Shown: one piece after another, positions 18,001 through 26,607 of the stretch
How the letters are laid out: the number at the start of each line of letters is the position of its first letter
Position numbering within the stretch: position 1 is the first letter of the stretch
Source: Aquiflexum sp041751335
GTDB lineage: Bacteria > Bacteroidota > Bacteroidia > Cytophagales > Cyclobacteriaceae
Assembly (NCBI RefSeq): GCF_041751335.1
Contig: NZ_JBGSXS010000231.1
Location: forward strand, 15,385-79,384
Reading direction: 5' to 3'
Length of the DNA stretch: 64,000 bases
Made by a program: the position numbers and the translations under genes
The notes under the pieces: generated by a model
What the model saw: the letters and a program-made list of their open reading frames with translations, nothing else
Told to the model about the DNA's origin: nothing
Databases searched by the model: none

Positions 18001-18240
18001 TCCAATAAAGGAGAAAGAAAGTGTGTCGGAAGCATTGGCTACAATGTTAAATACACCGTCTAAATCTGCCACGGTACCCTTTGTGGTACCTTTGATCAGA
18101 ACGCTTGTTCCTGGTAGCGGTTGACCGCTGGGATCAGATACTTTTCCTTCTACCTTTCTTTCTTGGGCGAAGGCAGATAGTGTCAAACCTAGCAATAAGG
18201 TGAGCAACCATCCTACTTTTTGTGTTGTTGAGGTTTTCAT
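15022..18240 (-). CDS. SusC/RagA-like TonB-linked outer-membrane transporter
   Basis: The 1072-residue protein starts with a signal peptide (to about residue 25, LTLSAFAQ). A carboxypeptidase-D-like beta domain follows (about 28-105; EGKVSDPSGQPLPGTSVLIK), then the SusC signature plug domain (LNSLSGRVAGVQITNGSS, NQPLFVVDGIPI, DIASMTVLKGPAAAALYGSR) and a 22-strand barrel ending in an aromatic-type C-terminus (NFGFNLNAKF). It imports ligands too large for porins using TonB energy. It heads an operon with susD and probably phospholipase C. No anti-sigma/sigma pair is present beside it, so regulation is unlike typical glycan PULs and may follow phosphate status. Confidence 0.95.
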   Translation of the reverse strand: MKTSTTQKVGWLLTLLLGLTLSAFAQERKVEGKVSDPSGQPLPGTSVLIKGTTKGTVADLDGVFNIVANASDTLSFSFIGFEKLDRVVGNANLMNVTLQEGFEMSEVVITALGMERDAKALGYSVQTVDGDRFSEARETNVLNSLSGRVAGVQITNGSSTLGGSTRVTIRGESSLNINANQPLFVVDGIPISNNIVGSSGRGGQEVDYGNAAGEINPDDIASMTVLKGPAAAALYGSRAANGAILITTKSGKGKKGLGVTINSNTTFDNPLVMPKWQDRYGQGNNGQFAFVNGAGAGIADGVDESWGPNMNTGLSIPQFDSPRNVAGFRGGDLNAPAGSTINSTPWVPQPNNINDFFRTGVTLANNVSIAGDTEKANVRFSWTNLDQKGIVPNTDLKRNTLALNSGIQIIPNKLTLNTTINYQNTNSGNRPNISYGTENLMYLWIWYGRQINTRNLRDYWMPGLEGVQQFNYNYNYHDNPYFTVYENTNGQQKNRIFGNLVLNYQITDKLSLMLRTGVDNYNEIRDRKRAFSTQRFPRGNYREDNVSFNERNSDFLLTYSETTSATWTYNIALGGNLMSQENRFLQLVAPELLIPNIYNFTNTAVALQTEQFNSRKKINSLYGFGQIGYKNILFLDITGRNDWSSTLPVNNNSYFYPSATVSGIISDMIEMPRNVSLVKVRAAYAEVGNDTSPFSLTNVFNNQIAWGSDQAKTESSVLSNAELRPERTASTEFGLDLRFFQGRLGLDFTYYNNITRDQIIPITLDIATGYNSRIINAGKIQNQGIEIIAMANPIRKNNGFRWDVMANFTRNRGKVIELTEGLDTYTLTERNGAFVQARIGERMGNMYGVGFARVDDPNSPYFGEIIHNSTGTPLRDSELVLQGNYNPDWMVGIQNSFTYKNFSFGFLFDVRYGGIVVSRTKTIGSTSGQLEETLLGRENGYDLTIEGNGIVSPGVIANGDGTFRPNDIKITSRNWHNRYYERNNVEAAKYDASFIKLREVIFGYNLPKKWFGNLPIQDVRLSVVGRNLALWTENPHFDPETLSMSGGTLQPGVENMAFPSTRNFGFNLNAKF

Positions 18241-18624
18241 TAGTTTGTAGAAATGTGTAATGGCTTTATGTTTAAAAGTTTTAACAAAGCTAAACTTTTG
18301 GACGCCAGATGGGGTTAAGAAAAGGTTAAGGAAAAGTGAATTAATTTTTTGTTAAGAAGTAAAAAATAGACTTAAATAAACTTTAAATAGCGTTTTTTAA
18401 CTTAATATTGATCGAAAAAACTGTAGATATATTTATTAATTGTTAGGGTTCTGTTAAATTAAAAAGTATATAAATAGTAAACTTTATAAAAAGACGTGAG
18501 TCGTGAGATGTGAGACGTTAGACTTCCAAAACTTTAAGGTTTTTTCTAACCTCGAAGGTTTTTGGCTTAAGTATGAGATTCATGCCATGACTCAAAGTCA
18601 TGGAATGAATTTAGCAACCCTTAA
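18241..18624. other. Promoter region of susC plus repeats
   Basis: The first 240 bases upstream of susC are strongly AT-rich and presumably carry its promoter. A word-like repeat (GTGAGTCGTGAGATGTGAGA, 18491-18522), a degenerate AACCTT/AAGGTT hairpin (18528-18562) and a 25-bp hairpin (ATGCCATGACT...AGTCATGGAAT, 18582-18606) precede the helicase stop codon. The last has a second copy at 32664-32688. Confidence 0.65.
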
Positions 18625-19950
18625 TCAATTCGCCTCCGCCACCCTTACCTTCACTTTCTTTAACTTCTCATTATTGATCTTGGAGATGGTTTTTTTGGCG
18701 AGGTCACGTTTGACCGCCACATAGGAAGCAAAATCCAAAATGGTTATCAATCCGATATCTGAACCGTCAAGTCCACCCTTTTTGGTCAGGAGTCCAACGA
18801 TATCTCCTTTGCTGATTTTGTCTTTTTTGCCCGCACTGATATACAGGCAGGCAAGGTCTGTAGGAGAGGGTTGAGGTAATGTTTCAGAAACTTCGATTTC
18901 CTCAACCAATTTATCAATATAATCAGGAAGTTCTTCGTCATTGGCCAATATCAGGTAACCCTGACCTTCTGCATGCATTCTTGCAGTTCGCCCGTTACGG
19001 TGGGTAAAAGCATCTATCCGTGGAGGCAATTGATAATGGACCACATGTTTGATTTCCGGAATGTCCAAGCCCCTTGAAGCAAGGTCTGTGGCGATTAAAA
19101 GGTTGTATACGCCACTTCTGAATTTGATCAGGTTTTTTTCACGGTCGATCTGTTCCATCCCGCCGTGCAATACCCCATGTTCAAAATTATAAGCTGTCAG
19201 CAAAATACTGATCCTGTCCACAGCATCTCGGTGATTGCAGAAAACAAGGCAAGCCTCATGCTGAAATCCTGCAACAAGGCGCATCAAGGTCTCAACTTTC
19301 AACTTGCTCGAGGTATGGATAAGTTTGAGTTCCAGTTTGGAATCAGCCTCATCTTTGAGGTAATTGACCTGTTGTGGTCTGCTAAAGGGGATAAAATCCG
19401 GCATCCTGTCCAATTTGGTGGCAGAAGTCAGCAAATGCCTTTCTGTTCCGGTTAATGCCCTGAATATTCCTCTCAGCTGTTCATGGAAGCCCATTTGTAG
19501 GGATTTGTCAAATTCATCCAATACGACCATACGGATATATTCCATATTAATGGATTCCCTTTGGACATGGTCGGATAGCCTTCCGGGAGTACCGATTACC
19601 ACTGCAGGACCTTCCGCCAAGGAGTTCTGTTCAATTTTTACAGAATGCCCACCATAGCAAGTGCTGACCCTGAAGTTGGTTTTCAGCGACTTGAAAACCT
19701 GCGCTATCTGAATGGCCAATTCTCTTGAGGGTACCACAATCAATGCCTGTACCTGTCTGAGGTTTTCATCCAAACCATCAATCATAGGAAGAAGATAAGC
19801 TAAAGTTTTCCCTGAACCTGTGGGTGCCAATAACATCAGATTATCGGTTGCTTTTGCCTGCTGTATAAAATCCAACTGCATTTCATTAAAGGATTCGATT
19901 CCTAAAAGATCTAAAAACCCGGCGTATTTCTGATTGATGTTTTCTGACAT
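18625..19950 (-). CDS. dbpA: DEAD-box RNA helicase, DbpA-type
   Basis: This 441-residue ATP-dependent RNA helicase has a RecA-like core with LLAPTGSGKT (motif I), TPGRL (Ib), DEFDK in place of DEAD (II), TSAT (III), ATDLASRGLD (V) and HRNGRTAR (VI). After residue about 365 comes a DbpA/CsdA-type RNA-binding domain (LYISAGKKDKISKGDIVGLL to VKVRVAEAN), which in DbpA targets 23S rRNA helix 92, so a role in large-subunit assembly is likely. The conserved KGDIVGLLTKKGGLDGSDIG block is complete. It stands alone, divergent from the DUF4838 gene. The gene symbol rests on domain layout only. Confidence 0.85.
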   Translation of the reverse strand: MSENINQKYAGFLDLLGIESFNEMQLDFIQQAKATDNLMLLAPTGSGKTLAYLLPMIDGLDENLRQVQALIVVPSRELAIQIAQVFKSLKTNFRVSTCYGGHSVKIEQNSLAEGPAVVIGTPGRLSDHVQRESINMEYIRMVVLDEFDKSLQMGFHEQLRGIFRALTGTERHLLTSATKLDRMPDFIPFSRPQQVNYLKDEADSKLELKLIHTSSKLKVETLMRLVAGFQHEACLVFCNHRDAVDRISILLTAYNFEHGVLHGGMEQIDREKNLIKFRSGVYNLLIATDLASRGLDIPEIKHVVHYQLPPRIDAFTHRNGRTARMHAEGQGYLILANDEELPDYIDKLVEEIEVSETLPQPSPTDLACLYISAGKKDKISKGDIVGLLTKKGGLDGSDIGLITILDFASYVAVKRDLAKKTISKINNEKLKKVKVRVAEAN

Positions 19951-20173
19951 GTTGCAAAGGTAGGTTTTTTTGAAGAATGGAGTTTACATGAAATTTTTCG
20001 AGGATTTTATATATAATACCTTAAAAACCAAGGAGATTCTGAAATCCGATCAAAATTCTCTTCCAAATCAGTTTTTTACCTTTTCCAATATTACTGCTTG
20101 CCTTATCTTATAATTGTGGGTACTTTAATTTTTATTCAAAAAGAGTTAAACCTAGCCTAAAATACCCAAAACT

Positions 20174-22045
20174 ATGAGGATCCTCACTTCTCTATTACTG
20201 CTATTCACCAGCTTTACTTTATCGGTTGCTCAAGACCTTACTTTGGTCAAAAATGGAAAATCTGACTTTACTATCATCATCCCCAAAGTTCCTGAGATCC
20301 AGGAGATACATGCAGCAAAAGTATTGCAAGACTACATACACAGGATTTCGGAATTTTCCATCCCCATTGCACATGATGATGCACAGCCCAGTTCACATGA
20401 AATTTTGATAGGGCGTGTCAATCGTCCTGAAACCGCAAATCTACCTTACGCTGAGTTAGGGGAGGAAGGGCTATTTATTCAAAACACAGGAAAGAAACTG
20501 ATCATTACGGGAGGACCCAAAAAAGGAGTTATTTATGGCGTTCATACTTTTTTAGAGGATTATTTAGGTTGTAAGAAATATTCATCAAATGTGGAGGTAG
20601 TCCCCAGACAAAAAACAATTAAAATCGGTTCGATCAATGAGGTGCAGGTACCTGTGTTTTCATTTAGAGAAGTGTTCTATAATGATGTGTACGATCCGGC
20701 CTATATGGATTGGCACAGGTTGCATTCCCACGGAGAAAGGGGTACAGCCCCTTCTGAATGGGGATATTGGGTGCATACATTTCACACTTTTTTGGACCCC
20801 AAGGAATATGGGGAGTCCAATCCGGAATATTTCAGCTATTATGATGGGAAGCGTCATGCTGCCCTTATTCCCTCTTGGGACGGCAAGAGTGTGCAGCCCG
20901 AGTCCCAACTCTGTCTTTCCAACCCAGAAGTGTTGGAAATAGTCAGTAAAAACCTGAAAGTTGCCATGGACAAAAAACCACTGGCAAGATATTGGTCTGT
21001 CAGCCAAAATGACAATGTAAACTATTGCAAATGCGAACATTGTGCTGCGCTAGATGCCAAGTATGCTGCTTTTGCACCGGAAGAAAAAATGTACGCCACA
21101 CATGGAAGTGAGTATCCGACTTTGGGAATGGGCTCCATGATGACCTTTATCAATCAAGTTGCCGAACGCTTCCCGGATAAAGTTATTTCTACCCTTGCAT
21201 ACCAATATACCCGAGTGCCCCCAAAAGATATCGTTCCCAGGGAAAATGTAAATATTATGCTTTGCAGCATTGAAAGTACCAGGAATGAACCAATGGAAAC
21301 AGGTGATGTGGCATTTAGCAATGACCTTGAAGGTTGGGGGAAGATTACTGATAATATCCTAGTTTGGGATTATACCATTCAGTTTTCCCATTTGGTTTCT
21401 CCCTTTCCCAACCTCAGGACCCTTCAGCCCAATGTACAGTTTTTAAGGAAAAATCGGGTCAGTGCTGTTTTTGAACAGGGAAATATTCAGAGTGGCGGTG
21501 AGTTTGCCGAACTGAGGGCATATCTTTTGGCCAAATTACTTTGGAATCCAGATGTAAATATTGAGGAGGAAATGAATGGTTTTCTGAATGCTTTTTATGG
21601 AAAGGCAGCACCTTATGTAAGACAATATATCGAATTGGTGCATGACAATAATCAGGGATTTACAGGTAGGAAAATGTCCATTTTCGGAAGCCCTGTAAAG
21701 GAGAAAGACAGTTTTTTGACCTCTGAACTGATTCAGGCTTACAATGATATATTCGATAAAGCTGAGAAAGCTGTAAAAATAGAACCCGAGATTTTAAGCA
21801 GGGTTAAATCAGCCCGATTACCGATTCAATATGCAACGCTGGAAATCGCCAAGGAAGAACAGGCGGAATCTTGGGGTAATCTTGCCTCTTCCCAGCCACA
21901 AAGATTAAACCTGCCATCTGAAGTCAGTCAGTTGCTTTATGATTTCATCTACCATTGTATGCAGACCAAGGTGAGTAGACTTTCGGAATGGCATACGCCG
22001 CCGATTGAGTATTTGGAAAAATACCCTGTTTTGGTTTCAAAATAG
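20174..22045 (+). CDS. DUF4838 domain secreted protein (glycoside-hydrolase-like)
   Basis: This 623-residue exported protein has a signal peptide ending at about residue 20 (LSVAQ). The N-terminal 110 residues resemble the GH67/GH20 non-catalytic alpha/beta domain (AAKVLQDYIHRIS, ILIGRVNRPE, GVIYGVHTFLEDYLG). The central and C-terminal parts match DUF4838 (HGERGTAPSEWGYWVHTFHT, YWSVSQNDNVNYCKCEHC, FLRKNRVSAVFEQGN). It is probably a carbohydrate-active enzyme on acidic or complex sugars; activity is not established. The paired cysteines in CKCEHC look like a structural or metal site. It is followed by a truncated ThuA gene in the opposite direction and a secreted oxidoreductase, which together suggest a sugar-modification locus. 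Confidence 0.82.
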   Translation: MRILTSLLLLFTSFTLSVAQDLTLVKNGKSDFTIIIPKVPEIQEIHAAKVLQDYIHRISEFSIPIAHDDAQPSSHEILIGRVNRPETANLPYAELGEEGLFIQNTGKKLIITGGPKKGVIYGVHTFLEDYLGCKKYSSNVEVVPRQKTIKIGSINEVQVPVFSFREVFYNDVYDPAYMDWHRLHSHGERGTAPSEWGYWVHTFHTFLDPKEYGESNPEYFSYYDGKRHAALIPSWDGKSVQPESQLCLSNPEVLEIVSKNLKVAMDKKPLARYWSVSQNDNVNYCKCEHCAALDAKYAAFAPEEKMYATHGSEYPTLGMGSMMTFINQVAERFPDKVISTLAYQYTRVPPKDIVPRENVNIMLCSIESTRNEPMETGDVAFSNDLEGWGKITDNILVWDYTIQFSHLVSPFPNLRTLQPNVQFLRKNRVSAVFEQGNIQSGGEFAELRAYLLAKLLWNPDVNIEEEMNGFLNAFYGKAAPYVRQYIELVHDNNQGFTGRKMSIFGSPVKEKDSFLTSELIQAYNDIFDKAEKAVKIEPEILSRVKSARLPIQYATLEIAKEEQAESWGNLASSQPQRLNLPSEVSQLLYDFIYHCMQTKVSRLSEWHTPPIEYLEKYPVLVSK

Positions 22046-22204
22046 TGAAGTAAATTCCATATTTTGAAAACTATCCAACATGGCAAAAAACACTTCCCTG
22101 TCAAAGTCATGTCCTCCTGTTATCAAAAGCACCTTTAATTTGTCTTCCTGTGCGATGGATTGGAAGTTTGTCAGGAAAAGTAAGAGGATGAATTTGATAG
22201 AAAT
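22037..22204 (-). pseudogene. Truncated ThuA-like gene, N-terminal remnant
   Basis: About 55 codons survive: a signal-peptide-like start (SIKFILLLFLTNFQSIAQ) followed by KLKVLLITGGHDFDREVFF, the characteristic opening of ThuA/trehalose-utilisation-type glutamine amidotransferase-fold proteins, which are usually above 230 residues. The frame then stops at 22037, overlapping the end of the DUF4838 gene by 9 bp. The expected ATG reads ATT (22202-22204). So the gene has lost its start and about three quarters of its length. A longer open frame to 22522 exists but its upstream part has no protein-like character. ThuA genes often sit beside Gfo/Idh/MocA genes, as here. Confidence 0.75.
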
Positions 22205-22330
22205 GACACAACCCGACTCTCCAAAAAGCCAAACCCAAAAATACCGCCTAACCACCAAAAGTAAGTCGCTCAAAGATTTCTTAAACAAAAATAAATAATC
22301 TTTTAAAACAACAACCCAAAATCCCACACC

Positions 22331-23443
22331 ATGAAAAACCCCCTTATCCTTTTGGTCTTTTTGTTGCTCAATTTTCAACATCAAGCAGTTTTTGCCCAAC
22401 CAACTCACCATGCCCCGGTCCGCATGGCCATGATGGGTTTGTCGCATGGTCACTCGCCTTGGATATTCAACAGGAATGGAAAATCTGATGTGGACTTGGT
22501 AGGTATCTATGAACCGGATCAAAAACTGGCAGCAGCAATCGCCCAGAAATATGGTTTAGATAAAAACTTGTTTTTCAGTGATCCTGATTTGATGTTGGAT
22601 AAAGTGAAACCAGAGGCAGTATTAGCATTTGGTTCTATATATGACCATTTGATGGTGGTTGAAAAAGCTGCACCCCGTGGAATCCACGTGATGGTAGAAA
22701 AACCACTCTCTGCTTACTACGACCATGCTGTAAAAATGAAAGCCTTGGCTGACCAACATGGCATTCATCTCTTGACCAATTTCGAGACATCCTGGTATGC
22801 GAGTACAGAAAAAACCTATCAATTATTACAAGATGAAGCTAGGTTTGGGAAAATCCGGAAAGCGATTTTTCATCATGGTCATAGAGGTCCAAAAGAAATA
22901 GGAGTTGGAAAGGAGTTTTTGGATTGGCTGGCTGACCCTGTTCAGAACGGTGGCGGTGCCCTGATTGATTTTGGCTGCTACGGGGCCAATATTATGACCT
23001 ATTTGATGCAGGGCAGAAAGCCTAATTCTGTCACGGCAATTACCAATACTTTCAAGCCCGAAGTCTACCCTAAAGTGGATGATGAGGCTACCATTTTCTT
23101 GGATTATGGGGATGCCCAGGCTATCATACAGGCCTCTTGGAACTGGCCTTTTGACAGGAAGGATATGGAAGTATATGGGGTTTCGGGATATGTAATCAGT
23201 GAAAACAGGGCAAATATGAGAACAAGAAGTTGGGGTTCAAATCAAGAGGAGCAAATAGAGGTAACTCCTGAAGAATTGGGAGTCTATGTTGATCCATTCT
23301 CATATTTTGTAGATGTGATCCGTGGGAAAATCCACATTGAGGAACATGGTCTATATTCATTGGGAAACAACATGATAGTTGCCGAAATTCTAGACGCCGC
23401 AAGGCAATCTGCAAGTAAGGGTCAAACAATTTATTTGAAATGA
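22331..23443 (+). CDS. Secreted Gfo/Idh/MocA-family oxidoreductase
   Basis: This 370-residue NAD(P)-dependent sugar-type oxidoreductase carries an export signal (MKNPLILLVFLLLNFQHQAVFAQ is 23 residues long, given here only as positions 1-23). The Rossmann segment begins RMAMMGLSHGHSPW, a variant of GxGxxG common in this clade; EKPLSAYYDHA near residue 123 is the conserved EKP motif, and GGGALIDFGCYG near 210 lines the active site. The presence of a signal peptide is typical for Bacteroidota members that work in the periplasm with tightly bound cofactor. It follows the ThuA remnant and the DUF4838 gene, which suggests that the three once formed a sugar-processing group. Confidence 0.88.
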   Translation: MKNPLILLVFLLLNFQHQAVFAQPTHHAPVRMAMMGLSHGHSPWIFNRNGKSDVDLVGIYEPDQKLAAAIAQKYGLDKNLFFSDPDLMLDKVKPEAVLAFGSIYDHLMVVEKAAPRGIHVMVEKPLSAYYDHAVKMKALADQHGIHLLTNFETSWYASTEKTYQLLQDEARFGKIRKAIFHHGHRGPKEIGVGKEFLDWLADPVQNGGGALIDFGCYGANIMTYLMQGRKPNSVTAITNTFKPEVYPKVDDEATIFLDYGDAQAIIQASWNWPFDRKDMEVYGVSGYVISENRANMRTRSWGSNQEEQIEVTPEELGVYVDPFSYFVDVIRGKIHIEEHGLYSLGNNMIVAEILDAARQSASKGQTIYLK

Positions 23444-23522
23444 GAAAACCCTTCTGGCTTATTTCTTTGATTATTTGAAAGTTTTATTGAAACTTTATGG
23501 ATAACAGTAATTTTGATTGTAT

Positions 23523-23545
23523 GCGTTAAAACTTAGTTTTAACGC
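23523..23545 (+). terminator. Candidate terminator hairpin after the oxidoreductase
   Basis: GCGTTAAAAC, a three-base loop and GTTTTAACGC make a perfect 10-bp stem 80 bp after the stop codon. The following bases (TAATTT) are only weakly T-rich, so the terminator call is tentative. The rest of the gap to 23708 shows no gene. Confidence 0.5.
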
Positions 23546-23708
23546 TAATTTCTGAACCAATATTAATCCATTTACAATCCCGAAAATACCAGGACAAGTC
23601 ATATCAATATCAGATGGAATAGTAATTGAAGGACAATTTGGTAAGTGGCAGAATTAAGTATATTCTTATGGAAATTACATTTAGGCCCAAAATCGATACT
23701 TATAAATC

Positions 23709-25406
23709 ATGAAATTTCTTACATCCCAAATGACATTTTTTTTGCAGAACAAACCTGACCGGAGAAATCTCAGGCTTTTATTTAATTTTTTGTTGATCCT
23801 GCTGGCAATGATCACAGTATTTTCAGTAATCTTTCATATTTTGATGTTAAGGGAAGGGCAGTCCTTTTCCTGGATGACTGGATTTTATTGGACCCTTACC
23901 GTGATGTCCACCTTGGGATTTGGGGATATCACATTTCATACTGATTTGGGCCGATCATTTTCTATTTTGGTTTTACTTTCAGGGATGTTGTTCTTGTTGG
24001 TTTTGTTTCCTTTTACTTTCATCAATTTCTTTTACTCGCCTTGGATGAAGGCCCAGGAGCAGGCCCGGGTACCCAGAGAATTGCCCATAGATACAAAGGG
24101 GCACGTCATTTTGACCAAGTACGGCCCAATTACAGAAGCACTTATCAAAAAATTAAACAGATTTAAATATGATTATGTAGTATTGGTGGCGGATCTCACT
24201 GAAGGGTTGCGGCTTGGTGAACTGGGAGTAAAAGTGATGTTGGGGGACTTGGTGGACCCACAGACCTATAAGAATGCCAGGGTTGAAAATGCAGCTTTAG
24301 TTGCCACTACCGAATCAGACGTTTTAAATACCAATGTTGCATTTACCGTAAGAGGTATCAGTAAAGATGTTACCATTATTTCTACAGCAAATACTGAGGC
24401 CGCAGTTGATATTTTGAAACTTGCTGGCAGCAATAGTGTGCTTCAATTGGGAGAAATCATGGGCGTAATTCTATCAAGAAGGGCCAATGCAGGAGATGCT
24501 TGTGCTCATGTGATTGGGCGATTTGGGGATTTGCAGATTGCTGAAGCTTTGGTTACAGGATCATCAATGGTCGGAATGACACTCAAAGAAACATCCCTCA
24601 GACAGAAAGTAGGTGTAAGCGTGGTGGGAATTTGGGAGAGGGGGAAATTTGAAGATGCAAGACCTGAAACTAAAATATCCTCAAGTACAGTTTTGGTTTT
24701 GGCAGGTTCCGAAAAACAAATAGAATTGTACAACAAAAATTTTGGGGTAAAGGGTGTGTTCACTTCGCCTGTGTTGATTTTGGGGGGAGGAAGGGTAGGC
24801 AGGGCCACTGGAAGGGCATTTGCTTCCAGAAACCTTCAATATAAGATTGTTGAAAAAGAGGCCGTTAGGGTACAGGGAGTCAAAAATACCATCGTAGGAG
24901 ATGCTGCAGATTTGGAAGTACTCAATCAGGCAGGCATTATGGAATCACCTTCTGTGATCATTACTACCCATGATGATGATGTGAATGTGTACTTGACCAT
25001 CTATTGCAGGCAATTACGCCCTGATATGCAGATCATCACGAGGTCCACTTTGGAAAGAAATCTGGGCACCATGCACAGGGCAGGAGCTGATTTTGTGATG
25101 TCATATGCCTCTTTGGGGGCCAATACTATTTTGAACCTACTCCAAAGAAGTGATATATTGATGGTTGCTGAGGGCCTTGATCTGATCAAGGTCAAAGTTC
25201 CATCGCGGCTCTCCGGAAAAACAATCAAAGAATCCTCCATTAGAAAGGAAACAGGCTGCACCATCATCGGAATAAAACATGATGAAGAAATGCATATCAA
25301 TCCAGAGCCTAGTATGATCCTGCCGGAAGGTGCTGAAATTATATTAATCGGTACCGTGGATGCAGAAAATCAGTTTTTCCAAATTTATGGTACAAAAGAT
25401 AACTGA
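23709..25406 (+). CDS. Potassium channel with two RCK (TrkA) modules
   Basis: The 565-residue protein has two membrane helices (about 23-46 and 83-108) around a pore loop with selectivity filter STLGFGD (67-73), then two tandem cytoplasmic RCK units (about 110-345 and 350-562), each with TrkA-N and TrkA-C parts. This is the layout of GsuK-type channels. The second Rossmann loop is canonical (LILGGGRVGRA), but the first reads LTKYGPITEA and lacks the GxGxxG glycines, so only one module is likely to bind a dinucleotide in the usual way. It probably gates K+ flux by ligand binding. It is monocistronic; downstream are short word repeats. Confidence 0.88.
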   Translation: MKFLTSQMTFFLQNKPDRRNLRLLFNFLLILLAMITVFSVIFHILMLREGQSFSWMTGFYWTLTVMSTLGFGDITFHTDLGRSFSILVLLSGMLFLLVLFPFTFINFFYSPWMKAQEQARVPRELPIDTKGHVILTKYGPITEALIKKLNRFKYDYVVLVADLTEGLRLGELGVKVMLGDLVDPQTYKNARVENAALVATTESDVLNTNVAFTVRGISKDVTIISTANTEAAVDILKLAGSNSVLQLGEIMGVILSRRANAGDACAHVIGRFGDLQIAEALVTGSSMVGMTLKETSLRQKVGVSVVGIWERGKFEDARPETKISSSTVLVLAGSEKQIELYNKNFGVKGVFTSPVLILGGGRVGRATGRAFASRNLQYKIVEKEAVRVQGVKNTIVGDAADLEVLNQAGIMESPSVIITTHDDDVNVYLTIYCRQLRPDMQIITRSTLERNLGTMHRAGADFVMSYASLGANTILNLLQRSDILMVAEGLDLIKVKVPSRLSGKTIKESSIRKETGCTIIGIKHDEEMHINPEPSMILPEGAEIILIGTVDAENQFFQIYGTKDN

Positions 25407-25519
25407 TGCAGACTTTTGGTTTTAAAAATCATATTTTTACTCAATACCAGTATTAATCAACTCAATTAAACGGATTGATGTTATAAATTGCGAATCTACC
25501 CTGCCTTCAGACAGTCACG

Positions 25520-25565
25520 TAACATCGGTCATCGGTCATCTAACATCGGTCATCGGACATCGGAC
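25520..25565. repeat. CATCGGTCATCGG word repeat
   Basis: The words AACATCGGTCATCGG and CATCTAACATCGG alternate in a short irregular array. Shorter relatives occur at 27167-27190 (ACATCCGTCATCGGACATCG) and near 41770 (GACCGATGTCCGATAAAC). The array is not a CRISPR: units are too short and irregular. Confidence 0.7.
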
Positions 25566-25581
25566 AATTTGCCCCCTCACA

Positions 25582-26046
25582 TCAAATTTCCTTTTCCAAA
25601 ATCATCAAATCCCTGCACTGTACTCCATTTTCAAAGATAGGTAGTTCATAATTATCGATAAAAAAATCAGGGATTATTTCGATAAGCAAAAAACCCTGAA
25701 TAAGGTACAACCGCAATTGAGCGATGCTTGTATTGGCTGTTGCGATACGAAGTTTCGAAAATCCCATGTTTTTGGAGATTTCCTCGGCATGTCCAAGCAT
25801 CATCTTCCCTATGCCTTTTCCTTGAAATTCAGGGAGTACAGCAATATTCTTGATCTCAATGGTTTCTTTTTGGTCAAGAGGAAATAAGACATAGACCCCG
25901 ATTATTTTATCACCAGATTCGGTGAGGTAAATTTCAGAAATGGGAAGGTATGAATCTATCATCCGCCTCGAAGGATCCGCCAATTCCAATAGAGCGTATG
26001 GCGGCATTTCCCCCTTTTGCAATTGTCTGATATTTATTTTTGCCAT
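25582..26046 (-). CDS. GNAT family N-acetyltransferase
   Basis: This 154-residue protein is a GCN5-related acetyltransferase. The acetyl-CoA-binding motif A is EFQGKGIGKMMLGHAEE (about residues 93-109), preceded by strand beta-4 IKNIAVLPEF and followed by the motif B region (LYLIQGFLLIEIIPDFF). The C-terminal segment CRDLMILEKEI is common in Bacteroidota members of COG0456-type acetyltransferases. The acceptor cannot be told from sequence. It is isolated between two repeat-rich gaps. Confidence 0.85.
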   Translation of the reverse strand: MAKINIRQLQKGEMPPYALLELADPSRRMIDSYLPISEIYLTESGDKIIGVYVLFPLDQKETIEIKNIAVLPEFQGKGIGKMMLGHAEEISKNMGFSKLRIATANTSIAQLRLYLIQGFLLIEIIPDFFIDNYELPIFENGVQCRDLMILEKEI

Positions 26047-26607
26047 AGTTTAATTTTGAACCACAAAAGAAACAAAAGGGATTAAAAGACCCTATCACTA
26101 AAAGTTGATATTCAGTAACTTTTGTACACTTTTGTGGTTCCATTATTATTTTGTTAAAACCATAAAGCCAGCCAATCCGGTTCGCAATGATGTAATCGGA
26201 GCAAACTGCTGAAGGCAGAGGAATTAAGCTTAGCTTACCAATCAATTGCCTCCTGCTTTAGCGGGAGGAAAAAAAGAGGTCTCCTATCCCCCGGCTTTAG
26301 CCAAACATAATTCCCGATCTTATTTCCTACTTTTCTGTTTATGCTAAAGCCTATTGGTATTTTCCATTTATATATGAATGGGCTAAAGCCGCATTCCTAT
26401 TGATATGAGCATAATTGCCTGAAATTCTATTGCTTTTAAGAACCCCATGAGATCCTTCTCCCGATAACTATCGGGAGAAGGATGACGGCTGCCAGGCGGC
26501 CACTTGATGTCATTCCTTTTCTGAACATTTTCAAAATGTTATAAACTCGCAGAGACGTAAAAAAACCTTCTCCCTCGCGTCTTCCGTCTTCGGTCTTCCG
26601 TCTATTT
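26047..26607. repeat. Repeat-rich intergenic region
   Basis: There is no credible gene in these 561 bases. GGCTTTAGCC/GGCTAAAGCC-type words occur at about 26290-26395 around a TTTATATATGAAT core. A perfect 15-bp hairpin (ATCCTTCTCCCGATA ac TATCGGGAGAAGGAT) lies at 26452-26483, running into a 38-bp unit starting AGGATGACGGCTGCC (26479-26516) that recurs at 40600-40637. A word stretch (CGTCTTCCGTCTTCGGTCTT) follows at 26576-26602. All look like members of genome-wide intergenic repeat families. Confidence 0.75.

Noticed and set aside
22205..22522. Upstream part of the long minus-strand frame that contains the ThuA remnant
   Set aside because: It is antisense to the signal peptide of the oxidoreductase and the leader; only the 3' 55 codons look like protein.
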